This document shows, piece by piece, positions 1 through 9,496 of a stretch of 30,904 nt of DNA. The stretch is from Zopfochytrium polystomum (Eukaryota; Chytridiomycota; Chytridiomycetes; Chytridiales; Chytridiaceae): NCBI GenBank assembly GCA_025765615.1, contig JAIVFJ010000502.1, positions 1 through 30,904 of the forward strand, in the 5' to 3' direction. The position numbers and the translations under genes were made by a program. The notes below the pieces were generated by a model. That model was not told the origin of the DNA. It worked only from the letters and a program-made list of their open reading frames with translations, and made no database searches. Every line of letters begins with the position of its first letter. Positions within the stretch are counted from its first letter, which is position 1.

Positions 1-1986
1 CCGCCGTCGACGACGGTGGGCCCGGCTGCAAATGCGGTGAGGTCGCGCCGCCGCCGGGCGGAGCTTCCGCCGACGACGTTGTCGATCGTATGGGATTCAT
101 CACAAGCGTTGCGTCCAGGTGCTCGAGAATAAACGACTGTTGCAAGGGAAGGAGACGAGGGAGAAAGAGAAGAAAAAAAACGCGATGGGGGGAAGTGCCA
201 TGCTCTTTGTCAAGAAAAAAGGATGCCAGAGGCTGCACAAAATTTGCGTACCTGCGTGTTGGGGTCGTAGAATAGGAGGCATTCCACATCCTTGCCCAGC
301 GTCTGCGCGCCGTTGAATCGATGAACACCACCCTGCATGCGCAGTGCCGCAAGGGAAAAAAAACGGAGAGAAAAAAAAAGAAGTGAGAGAAATGCGAAAA
401 GTTTGAGTGCCGGATGGAACGAGGAGCATATCGGAGGCCCTTCGGCCCAAAATCACCACCACTCCCATCTTGCCTGGTTGTTTGAACGGTCAAACTCCAG
501 AGTCCAATTGGACTTGTCTGCTCCGAGTATGGATGGACTCGGAGTGGGAATCAGCTTGCCCGGAGTAGAGTAGTCGATGGTCTCGGGCTTGAACGAGTCT
601 GTGATATTTTTTTATTTTTTTTTTTTATTTTTTTTTTTTTGTTAGGGGTGATCAGAGTTAGCGGTTGATTGTAAGTAACAGCAAGACGAGAGATCGGTCA
701 GCACAGGGAATTAGCCACAGCACGGTGGTCCCATAGGAAAAACGCGCGGACGGTCTGCACAAGCGATACACGCGCAACTGTCGCGAAACGACGAGGGATA
801 AAAAAAATAAAAAATAAAAAATACAAATAAAAAAGAATTTACCCCTTGGGGCAAGAAACTCACACTTGATGGCCGTGTAGACGAGATCGGCGCTCGCATC
901 GTCGACAAGGTCGCGCGGGGGATCGGCCTTTGCCTTGCGGCTCTTCTTGGCGGCGGACGAAGGCTTTGGCGGCGGCGGCGACGGGTCTGCCGCGCCGCCC
1001 TCGTCAGACAGAAGGCGCCGCATCAGCGAGGAGCCGATTGCGACGCGGGCGGGCACGCCGGGAACCAGCCCGTCCGACCCCGGAAACAGCGGGGGGTGCT
1101 CCGATTGCCGCGGCTGCTGCTGCTGCTGCTGGTTGTACTCGGAGTGCAGATCGCCGCCGCCGGTGCCGGCGTAAAAGGGGTCGCCTGCGGAGTGAGCGGC
1201 GTCGGAGGCGGGGAGCGCGGTACTGTTGTCGTCGTACGGGTAGGAGGCGGCGGGCGCCGAGTCCATGGCGGTGTCGCCGTCGTTGTCGTCGGAATCGGCG
1301 GATTCCGAGTCGGACGAGGACGAGTCGGAGGAGGACGACGACGACGACGAGTCTGCGGTTCCTCGGGCGGCGCCGGTGGCAGCGCCGTCGACGGACGCGG
1401 CGTCATCGTCTTGGTAGGCGTATCGGCGCCGCCGCCGCCGGCGGTCGTAGCGGTCGTCGTCGTTGCCGCCGTCGTTGTCCCCGTCGTCGTCGTCGCTGTC
1501 GTTGCCGTCGTTGTCCGCGGCGTAGTTGTTGTTGCCGGCGTCGTCGTCGAGCGTCATAGGCACGTCGCCGCCGCCGTCGTCGTCGTCGCGGGCGTACCCC
1601 ATGTTGTAGTTGTCGTCGTGGTTGGCGGCGTTGTCGTCGTCGTCGTCGCCGCGGTTGCGGCTTCGACGGTCGCGGTCGCTGCTGTCGCTGCTGTCGCTGT
1701 CGTCGTCGTCGCTGCCGCCGCGGCGGCGGTGGCGACGGCGGTGGTCGTGGTGGTGGGTGCGATCTCGTTCTCCTTCTTCTTCGTCGGCGGAGACGTCGAT
1801 GCTGCCGCTGTCGTCGCGGGCAAAGCCGTTATCTCCGTCGCCGCGGGCGTAGCCGTCGGCCCCCTCCTCCTCGCCATCGACACGGTAGGAGGCGCCATCG
1901 GCGCCACGGCCGTCATCGCCATCGCCATCGCCATAGCTTCGTTGTTGGAGGTTGGAGTGGTGGTGGTTGTGGTAGACGGACGACAT
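1..1986 (-). CDS. ELL-associated factor (EAF) family transcription elongation factor, 3' end cut by window edge
   Basis: Minus-strand exons 864-1986, 474-598, 252-332 and 1-136 (continuing beyond base 1). Introns are 599-863 (GT-AG, donor GTGAGT), 333-473 (GC-AG, CAG|GCAAGA) and 137-251 (GT-AG); phases 1, 0, 0 agree. Across the joins the protein reads YTAIKYSFKPETID, then GAQTLGKDVECLLFYDP, then SFILEHLDATLVMNP. This matches the EAF N-terminal domain pattern (LRYDFKPxSID, a gap, DCVLIYDxxTGxxxLEKL). EAF proteins partner ELL in RNA polymerase II elongation complexes in the nucleus. The first ATG is at 1986. It gives about 300 residues of Asp/Ser/His/Tyr/Gly-rich low-complexity sequence ahead of the domain, unusual because family members start close to the domain. 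A shorter start, such as the in-frame Met near 1265, is possible. Family identity is fairly sure; the GC-AG intron and the start are inferred. Confidence 0.78.
1290..1960 (-). repeat. GAC/GTC-rich triplet low-complexity tract
   Basis: About 670 bases of impure GAC, GAT, AGC and CGG triplets on the minus strand. They encode Asp, Ser, Arg and Tyr runs in the EAF frame. Every other frame also stays open here and gives poly-Val, poly-Thr or poly-Arg shadows, so open length alone is no proof of coding. Confidence 0.8.
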
Positions 1987-2288
1987 CACCACTTCATTCG
2001 ACGAGCTATGTAAGGGGTATTATTGGGGAGCTGAGGGAGTTGAGTTTAGTGACCGGTTGAGTGAGCGTCTGTTGAGATGGTTGAAGGGAGCGAGCGCGGA
2101 GCGATTGACCAACTAATGAAGTTCGAATATAAATATTGGAGAAGGACCGCGCCAAACACAAATAAAAACCCTGTAATAAACTCATAATAATGCGTGGTGC
2201 TCGGCCTCATCGATTCTATTCGATTCGCTCCATCAAGCATACTGCATGAACATGTATGGCATTCAAGTTAACCCTTCGTTACCCCCCT

Positions 2289-2289
<1 letters not shown>

Positions 2290-2325
<36 letters not shown>
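2290..2325. repeat. Poly(C) tract, 36 bases
   Basis: An uninterrupted run of 36 C on the plus strand, hence poly(G) on the minus strand, inside the divergent promoter region. It could form G-quadruplexes. Its length may be unstable in cells or in sequencing. Confidence 0.95.
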
Positions 2326-2611
2326 AGACTATGCTTTCTGGGCACTCCTTTTTCATTCACCCTCGGCGGATTCCGGCCTTCGAGTGAATGATAACCTTTT
2401 GAATCATCAACTTCACCATCATCAGCATCGTAGTAGCGATACACACGGTTTCTTTTGGTGGATTCATAATTGACGAATAAAACATATCATGATACTATAG
2501 GCGTCGCAAAACGTGTGGATGGTTTCTCGGCATTGTGTGAACCCGCCCTCATTTCGTTCTTCCATCATCTTTCCTCGTCGCTGTGTTTAACGCAAGGCTC
2601 TCCGCGTGTGT

Positions 2612-2678
2612 ACGAGAGAGAGAGTGTGAGAGGGAGAGAGAGAAAGGGTGTGTGTGTGTGTGTGTGGGTGTATGTGTG
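2612..2678. repeat. (GA)n/(GT)n compound microsatellite
   Basis: Impure GA dinucleotides to about 2645, then a GT run, located 210-275 bases upstream of the NEM1-like start codon. Confidence 0.85.
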
Positions 2679-2887
2679 CGAACATTACAGATTACCTACT
2701 CGTTTTACGTTTTCCTTGTCTTCGTCTCAACCACCAATCAATCAATCAACCCGAGCAAAACTACTTCCTCACCACTCACCGCGCCCCACTGCACGTACCC
2801 ACTGCCCACTACCCAAGCCTATACCCTCAACACCGAGTGGGGAACCTCCCCCCCACCACCACCACCACCACCACCACCACCATCATC

Positions 2888-4983
2888 ATGGCCTCCCCAC
2901 TAGCCCCTGCCGATCAGCACCAGCAGCAGCAGCAGCACCAGCAGCAGCACCAGCAGCACTCGCACCCGCAACAGCCTCAGATTCACTACCAACCACAGCA
3001 GCTGCTGCAGCGACGCCTGTCGGTGCCGCAGAACCACGTCGCCGCACCGCACCATTACCACCACCAACCGCAAGCTCAGCAGCAATCGCAGCAGCAGCAG
3101 ATCTTCCTCACCGACCCCCCGCCGCAGCAGCAGCAGCAGCCGCAACCGCATCACGGGCGACTGCGGCGCACGCCGTCGGCATCGCTGGCATCGCCAACGA
3201 CTTCGACGACCACCGTCGGAAAGCACCACCACCCACACCACACCCAGCAGCAGCCGCTCCTCCCGCGCTTCCTCCTCTTCATCATCCACATCGCGCTCTC
3301 AATCTTCTACTACCCGTACTACACCACCCCAAACTTTTCAAACCCCATCCTCAACCCGTACCACTCGCCCAGCCTCGACAGCTTTGTCCTAACAAGCAGC
3401 AGCAGCCAACAAGACCAGCCCTCGGCGTCGGCGTCGTCGTCGACGGCGTCGTTGTCGCGCCGCGGCAGCGGCAGCGGGACCGCGACGATGCGCCGGAAGG
3501 CCGCGAGCAACCGGCGGCTGAGAGGCGCCACCGCAGCCGGCGGCGATCACCATCAGGCGAAGGCTGCGGCCACCGGTGCCGCTGCCGACGATCTGCCCGA
3601 CGACGCGACGACCACCGACACGGCCGCCGGCGAGGAGCCGCCGGCGCGCGGGGACACATCGACCGAGACCGAGTCGGACTTTCCCGCGAGGGGCGGTGGT
3701 GGCGGCAGTGGTGGCGGCGCGTCGACGGGCGTGCGGCCGCGGGCGCTGCGGGCGCGTGCGGCTGGGGCGACGGCCGCTTCTTCTGGCACCGCCGACTCGT
3801 CGCCCGCGTCGACGCCGCCGCCGCTTCGACGGCGCCGCAAGAACAACGCCAACAACAACAACAACAGCAGCAACAACAGCAGCGCTCGGTCCTCCCTCGG
3901 CTCGCTCACGTCCCTTTCGCCCACCACCACCAGCGGCAGCGGTGGCGCCAGCTTGTCGCCGTCGGCGGCGCTGCGGGACGGCCGCGGCAAGCCGACGCTG
4001 GTGCTGGATCTGGACGAGACGCTCATCCACTCGACGACGATGGGCTCACGCCACCACGACCACATGATTGAGGTGCTCGTCGAGAAGCACGTGTGCTTGT
4101 ACTACGTCTACAAGCGGCCTCATGTCGATTACTTTTTGAAAAAGGTGCGCGCCCGCGGGCGGTGCGAAGGGCGTTGGGGAGGAGTGGGGAAAGGAGTAAC
4201 GGAAATCTCGAAAGCAAACACCAAAGGACCGCTTCTAACCAAACTTTTGTTCGTCGTAGGTCAGCGAATGGTACAAGGTCGTCATATTCACCGCGTCGAT
4301 GCCCGAGTACGCCGACCCGGTCATTGACTGGCTCGACAAGAACCGCACGCTCATTTCGAAACGATACTTTCGCCAGGTAAGGGTGAATGAATTGACTTTC
4401 GTGAAGGGGCCACTTTTTTTTTTTTTTTGTGATTTTTTTTTTTCTTCTGATGGGTCCCCCCTCCCAAAAAACTCACTCCCTCTAAAGTCGTGCACCCCGC
4501 ACGGCGGGTACTTTGCAAAGAACCTTGCGATCGTCGAGCCGGACCTCTCGCAGGTGTGCCTGCTGGACAACTCGGCGCTGTCGTACGCTTTGAATCAAGG
4601 TTTGCACTACAGAACTTGATTTTTTTTGTTTTTTTTTTGTTTGTAATGTTGGGTCTGAACAAGGATTTTTTTTTATTTCACCCAACCACCTCCACGACCC
4701 CACAACACGCTCACACACACACGTGCAAACTTAAAAAAAAAAAAAAAAAAAAAAATTAACAGAAAACGGCATCCCGATCGAAAGCTGGACCAACGACCCC
4801 ACCGACGCAGCGCTCCTCGACATCTTGCCGTTCCTCGACGCCCTGCGGTTCACCGACGACCTGCGCTCCATCCTGGCGCTGCGCGTCGTCGACCGGAGTA
4901 GCGGCGGCAGCGGCGGCGGCTTTGGCTTTGGTGGAGGAGGTGGTGGGGGTGTTGGGGCTGGCGTTGCGGGACGGAAGAGATAG
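2888..4983 (+). CDS. NEM1: NEM1/CTDNEP1-type nuclear-envelope phosphatase (FCP1/NIF domain)
   Basis: Exons 2888-4144, 4260-4376, 4488-4599 and 4763-4983 give 568 residues with phases 0, 0 and 1 and GT-AG borders throughout. The N-terminal third is Gln/His/Pro-rich. A hydrophobic segment at about residues 124-142 ([19 protein letters not shown]) is the likely membrane anchor. The FCP1-like catalytic domain starts at [15 protein letters not shown], with nucleophile motif DLDET at 374-378, then [39 protein letters not shown] and [21 protein letters not shown]. These are the diagnostic blocks of yeast Nem1 and animal CTDNEP1. With Spo7, Nem1 dephosphorylates the lipin Pah1 at the ER/nuclear membrane, controlling phospholipid versus triacylglycerol synthesis. 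A Gly-rich tail follows the domain before the TAG stop. Long A or T runs sit in introns 2 and 3. The start is the first ATG of the Gln-rich frame. Confidence 0.93.
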
Positions 4984-6062
4984 GGTTCTTTTCGGGGGGT
5001 GGATAGGGGCCGGGGGCCGGGGGTTAGGTGGCAGTGATGATTTGTCGGTTGTGTTTTGTGTGTGTGTGTGCGTGTGTGCGTGGGTCTGGTTGCTTCGTTT
5101 TCGTCCTTTTTTTTCTGTTTTTCGCGTTGGACCCTTTTCTTTCGTGACTGGGTGTGTCTTTGTTTGTCGGTGAAAGGCTGTTTGTAAGCTGTTGCTTGCT
5201 GTTGCTCTCTTTTTTGTTGTCCCTGGCAAACGGGGCGCTGTTCTGGTCTGGTTTTTTTTTTTTTTTTTTTTTTTCTTTTCTTTGTTTCGTGACGTTCGTA
5301 CAGCTTGTGTACGGTAAGACGAGTGAGGTGCCCGTTGTAAGAGTTAATGGAATATTCGTCGTCCCCCATCCACCTTGCGACTTCGACTCCCCGTCGCAGC
5401 TAGGGAGCGCAAGACTCACGGGGAGGGTGCCGGGGGGCTCTACGGGCTGGTGTGTAGGATGCCGCCCGCGTGCGGCAGGTTGTACATGTATGTCATACTC
5501 AAGTAATGGTCGAATCCAGCTGTTGGCGTCTAGCGGAGGGGGCAAAAGGGAAAGCATAGGGTTTGTTGTGAAACAAATCTAATTTTTTAGAGATGGCAAT
5601 ATTGAATGTATGGGTTAGGGTTAAAGTTATTAATGAGGCTGCCGAGTCATTTGCAGAGAGTGGCATTAGGGAAAACAGAAAAAAAAAAAAAAAGTGGAAA
5701 ATGAAAAATTAAGGACAAGAGAGAATAAAGAAGAGATAAGAGGCAGTTACAAGATTGTGTACTGATACAAACAAGAGGGGCTCCAAGGCTTGCAAGACAA
5801 AAATAGAGTCCATACAGTGAAAAATTAATAAAAAGTATGGAAATAACTGGAATTGAGTCCTTTTTCTAATAGGGTGATATTTTCAAAAATATATAATGTA
5901 TTATACTAAATCATTGTAAAGTAAAAAGCTTAACAACCAAGACTATGACCTGTACACTTTACAACTTGAACTGTCCACATTCTGGTCATAGATCCTCGAC
6001 ATCAAGACCGTTCTCGTGAAAGTATTGACAGCAGTTTAGCACACGATTTACAACATCATTGT
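4984..6062. other. NEM1 3' flank and AT-rich spacer, no gene seen
   Basis: The first 600 bases are GT- and T-rich 3' flank with an interrupted T run near 5255-5280. From about 5580 base composition drops abruptly to AT-rich, marking the edge of the accessory region. Only short, unsupported reading frames are present. Confidence 0.6.
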
Positions 6063-6210
6063 ACCACTTCCAAAACCCTAACAAAACCCAAAAAACCGTC
6101 AAACACAATTGCAGGCTGTTTTTTTGTCTGCTCCCCTTCCATGTCAGTGCAAATGTTCGAGACAATGCGTCTGACGCATTTTTGGGTTTTGTGAGGGTTT
6201 TGGAAGTGGT
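6063..6210. repeat. Inverted repeat with 32-base arms
   Basis: Left arm 6063-6094 and right arm 6179-6210 are reverse complements with one mismatch, around an 84-base loop. The outer end reads ACCACTTCCAAAACCC. No target duplication is evident. It may be a small terminal-inverted-repeat (MITE-like) element or a hairpin-forming transcript. Confidence 0.8.
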
Positions 6211-6626
6211 CCATTGGCGCCAATAGCGCCACACTTCGCCTCGTACCTTCGACAACGCCACCAAGACCTGAATTCCTACAGCGCAAGATCACTGCAGCCT
6301 ATTTGCAGCCGACTTTGCCACCGGCTTGGTTCAGGGTTTGAAAGTGTGGTGATTTTTTTCTTTTCTCTCTTTTTCCTTTCCTGTGTCTGTAGGATTTCTC
6401 CCACACACACAAACATGGTAACCATAACATCAACATTCTGCATTTGGGTCTTGAAGCGTCCCCCAATGTCCAAAGCGGTAAGCCTGCATGCCCTGAAGGC
6501 CCTGATGACGTAACTCCGAAATTGCCAACTGCTGGTGTCTGCTATGCGGCGCCCATGAGGAAAAGGACATATCCAGTGCACGATGTGCAGTCTCCATGTT
6601 CGCCTCCTGTTATGAATCACCCTCTG

Positions 6627-6734
6627 GAAACCTCTGGAACCTTCTAGAACATTCCTTCATGGAACCTTCTGGAACCTTCTGGAACCTTCTAGAACATTCC
6701 TTCATGGAACCTTGTGGAACCTTCTGGAACCTTC
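6627..6734 (+). promoter_or_regulatory. Heat-shock-element-like GAA/TTC array in the LTR
   Basis: GAA and TTC triplets alternate on a strict 5-base grid. There are four units at 6637-6654, eight unbroken units at 6662-6699 and four at 6717-6734. This is the nGAAnnTTCn architecture bound by trimeric HSF, and eight in phase exceed a typical element. It lies about 110 bases upstream of the LTR TATA box. The 13381-13692 LTR holds a shorter version. HSF binding is inferred from the pattern only. Confidence 0.72.
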
Positions 6735-6844
6735 TTTGCTTTCCTGACTTGTCTTGTTGTCATTGGTATCATTGGTATCATTGTATTACTAATTGCTCTT
6801 TCTGGAACTTTCTTGGAGTCTTGACAAGGAACACTCTCAAAAGG

Positions 6845-6851
6845 TATAAAA
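6845..6851 (+). promoter_or_regulatory. TATA box of the solo LTR
   Basis: TATAAAA in the context AGGTATAAAAGGGGG, within the LTR and downstream of the GAA/TTC array. The matching site in the other LTR is 13494-13500 on the minus strand. Confidence 0.75.
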
Positions 6852-7214
6852 GGGGGATGGGGGACCTGTCCCATCCCTCAAGTGAATTATTGTTTCCAAT
6901 ACAATCATCACTCCTCTCAGTTCCTTGTCTGCCTTGTCCTGTCCTGCCCTGTTCCTGACACCTCCATAGGATGCATCAGCGTATGCAGCTGGTTCAAGGG
7001 TGTCATTTGTGAAGAGCCGTAGCGGTTTGTGGCTTTGCCTGCAGTCCATTCTTTATTATAGTCTGATGTGTGGGCTTCCTTGTGGGAACGTGGCACTGGT
7101 GGGAGTTGTGATTGGTGGATTGGGGAAAAAAACCTTGTCAAGAGACACTCAAGACTGCACCCTCCACCACCACCACCCTCCACCACCTTGCTACTGCCCT
7201 CCACCACCTTCCCA

Positions 7215-7610
7215 CTGCCAGATCGACGCCAGATCGTTGTCAGATCTACTTCAGATTGACTCCAGAACCTCCACCACCACCCTCCACCGCCTTGTTACCG
7301 CCAGATTGATGTCAGATCTTCATCAGATCGTCAGATCATCGTCAGGTCAACGTCAGATTGACTCCAGATCATCAGATTGACGTCGGATCTTCGTCAGATT
7401 GTCAGATCATTGTCAGGTCAACGTCAGATTGTCGTCAGATTGTCTCCAGATCTTCAGATCATCGTCAGATTGTGCCAGATTGACTCCAGATTGTCACCAA
7501 AATGCCCAATTGTTGTCAGATTGCCAGATCATCATCCGATTGTCATCAGATTTTCTTCTGATCGTCAGATCATCGTCAGATTGACTCCAGATTGCTGCCA
7601 GGTTGCCTCC
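7215..7610 (+). repeat. CAGAT-rich degenerate tandem repeats in the LINE 5' UTR
   Basis: About 30 irregularly spaced copies of a CAGATNG/CAGATCNTCGT-type motif fill roughly 400 bases ahead of ORF1, preceded by CCACC-rich sequence. LINE A (15500-15830, minus) has a diverged version in the same place, so the array belongs to the element. It may be a reiterated internal promoter or a UTR structure. Confidence 0.75.
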
Positions 7611-7729
7611 AGCAATCGCTGTCCTCGCCCCCCCAAACCAGACTGCATCACCCCCCTTCACCACCACAACCACATTGCAACCACATCACAACCTTTGTGC
7701 TGAATTGGGATTGCTACCCCCCTTCTTTC

Positions 7730-9366
7730 ATGAGCGGCCCGCCTCCCTCCATGTTCTTCAGCACCCACGCTGATCAACACATATTGACGATCACCACTCA
7801 GCCAGACCCCACTATTGCCCCACTCACTGAACTTGACATCCTACGTTTCACCTCCACTTGCAACCTCACCATCCAACAGCAGCCCTTCCTCTCAAAGGAC
7901 CAGACTCCTTACTCGCTCCACCTTCTGCATCCTTTGTCGGACGAACAGGCTGCCCGTCTTCAGATCACATACCCACACAAAAAATTTTCTTACACCTGTC
8001 GACTACCAGCTGCCGCCACAGAATTCACCAAGAAACCTGCCAACCAACTCGTCCTCCAACACCTGGCTCCTGGAACTACTGGAAAAAACTTTTATGAGCT
8101 GAAGGACTCCCTGCGTCATGCAATCACCTCTGCTTTATCCTCCTGTGGCTCCATAATGGCTATTCATTTTGCCCACCACCAGCTTTCCGCCTCCGCATCT
8201 GCCACAGTTCTTTTTGACAGCCCTCCTCACAATCCCCCTCAGTTCATAACTATTATGGGTGCGGGTGTCACAATTTGACCACTGGAACCTTCTGCAGAAA
8301 ACCAGCAGCGAATCAGTGATGAAAAGCAACGCACAGCTGTCCTTTATAACATTCGTCGCTCCACAAGTATCTATGACCTTGAGGCCATCCAATATGAGTT
8401 TGAGTGCACGTCAGTTTGCATTCCAGGATTCTTCAACTCAGCAAAGGGCACTGCTGGCCTTTCGTCGCCTGCCCATTTTGTTCTTACAACCCGCGCATTG
8501 ATGTTGCAAAAAACTAACCAATCAGTTGTCTTCAATGGCCGTGCACTCCCATTTCACCCACTCCAAAAGGAAGATTTCACTCCCTTCCCCTGCTGTTGCT
8601 GTTGTGGAAACTCCAACCATACCTCTCAATCTTGCAAAACTGGCCGCCCCTCTGGCTCACTCCATAACCAAGCCACTTCATCAGATTCCAAAGTCAACAG
8701 CCAGACAGCTCAGGCCCCTCCTCACACCACAACTCCCCCACCTGTCCCGCCTGCCCCCCCTTCTGTCCCTCCTCCAGAGCTGCAGTCAATTTTGAAGGTC
8801 CTTGAAAACATCCAGCAACAGCTTCACACACAACAGACCTCCTTGCGCACAGAGCTGAAAGAGCATCAGACATCAGTACGCACGGATATCCAAAAACGCA
8901 CCACTCAGCTCACCCAACTTGAGCTAATTCCTGCAGCACTGGAACACAGCCTAGCAAAGGTGGACCACGACATTCAGAGACTTGCAGCTGCTGCAGCCAA
9001 CGTGGATACTTCACTGAAAAACCATGCTGGCGCCATCCACAACCTAAACCAGCGAGTCACCACATGGAGCCACTCACTGCACAATTGGACAGCTGCCTCA
9101 CCGCAGTGGACACAACCACCCAGCTCCTCAGCTCTCACCTCCGGACAATTGAAGAATGTTCGACATACAATGACCCGATTGATGAGGACCTTGACGACCG
9201 TTCCTCCGCTGAACCTTCTACTACAACTGTCCCAGCTCAATCAGCTGTCACCACACGCTCAAGCTCCAGTTCCTCTTCAACTCCTCCCAACAGAACTGCC
9301 CCCAAACCTGCCTCCAAACCTGCCCCAAAAACTGCCTCAAAAACCAGGACCACTGCCTCAATTTGA
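7730..9366 (+). pseudogene. LINE ORF1 (nucleic-acid-binding protein), interrupted
   Basis: ATG at 7730 opens MSGPPPSMFFSTHADQHILT. The frame is blocked once, by TGA at 8276-8278, and resumes in the same frame until about 9060. There a one-base shift moves coding into the frame that ends at TGA 9364-9366 (end rich in Ser, Pro and Lys). A CCHC zinc knuckle, C-X2-C-X4-H-X4-C (bases about 8589-8635), is followed by a Pro-rich stretch and a Gln/Leu-rich, probably coiled-coil region. This is the usual plan of a LINE ORF1 that coats element RNA. LINE A carries the same N-terminus and coiled-coil segments at 15475-15370 and 13380-13087, which supports the start chosen. Confidence 0.82.
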
Positions 9367-9428
9367 CCAATATCCTTATTCATTCTTATGTGAAAGCCCC
9401 TTTGCTATTGATATCACTCTTATTTCTC

Positions 9429-9453
9429 AAAAAAAAAAAAAAAAAAAAAAAAA
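9429..9453 (+). repeat. Internal poly(A) tract, 25 bases, between LINE ORF1 and ORF2
   Basis: An uninterrupted A run about 60 bases after the ORF1 stop and 43 bases before the first ORF2 ATG. An internal A run is unexpected in a LINE. It could be an early polyadenylation relic, a slippage site, or the scar of another insertion. Confidence 0.9.
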
Positions 9454-9496
9454 CAGAGACATTATTAGCAGGACTTCCTGCACCCCTTAGTCAACT

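Larger units (their letters stand above)
1987..2887. promoter_or_regulatory. Divergent intergenic region between EAF and NEM1-like genes
   Basis: No credible gene. Both flanking genes start outward from it, so it should hold both promoters. It contains an AT-rich stretch (about 2115-2190), the poly(C) run, a GA/GT microsatellite and a CA-rich leader running into the NEM1-like start codon. No core promoter element was assigned. Confidence 0.6.
6608..6960 (+). mobile_element. Solo LTR of the Ty3/gypsy (chromovirus) family
   Basis: It begins TGTTATGAATCACC, ends GTTCCTGACA, and is flanked on both sides by the 5-bp duplication CCTCC (6603-6607 and 6961-6965). It matches the reverse complement of the LTR at 13381-13692 nearly throughout, except for a tandem duplication of about 41 bases in its 5' third. 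No internal element sequence adjoins it, so it is the product of LTR-LTR recombination. It carries the GAA/TTC array and a TATA box. Confidence 0.93.
6540..7049 (-). pseudogene. Ty1/copia-like RNase H relic split by a solo LTR
   Basis: On the minus strand 7049-6966 encodes a run ending AAYADASYGG. Beyond the solo LTR, 6602-6540 continues in the same frame with CTSCTGYVLFLMGAA and then a stop. Removing the LTR and one copy of its 5-bp duplication leaves the frame open across the site. The pattern (YADASYGG, about 8 residues, STSGYVFxLG) is that of the copia RNase H domain, which follows reverse transcriptase in those elements. No other copia domain is clear nearby. Functional identity is moderately sure; only a fragment survives. 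Confidence 0.55.

Noticed and set aside
864..872. AA|GTGTGAGT or GGG|GTAAAT as the EAF intron 1 donor
   Set aside because: The first breaks the downstream frame; the second inserts six residues into the conserved strand. The T|GTGAGT donor gives YTAIKYSFKPETID, matching the family.
1096..2013. Long plus-strand frame rich in Val/Ala/Gly opposite the EAF gene
   Set aside because: A shadow of the GAC/GTC triplet tract; every frame is open there and only the minus frame connects by splicing to a real domain.
2900..4065. Several long minus-strand frames opposite NEM1 exon 1
   Set aside because: Poly-Leu, poly-Arg and poly-Val shadows of CAG, CAC and GCC repeats; the plus frame carries the LDLDET phosphatase domain.
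5605..5635. GGGTTAGGGTTAAAG, telomere-like
   Set aside because: A single short occurrence without tandem copies; not evidence of a telomere or interstitial array.
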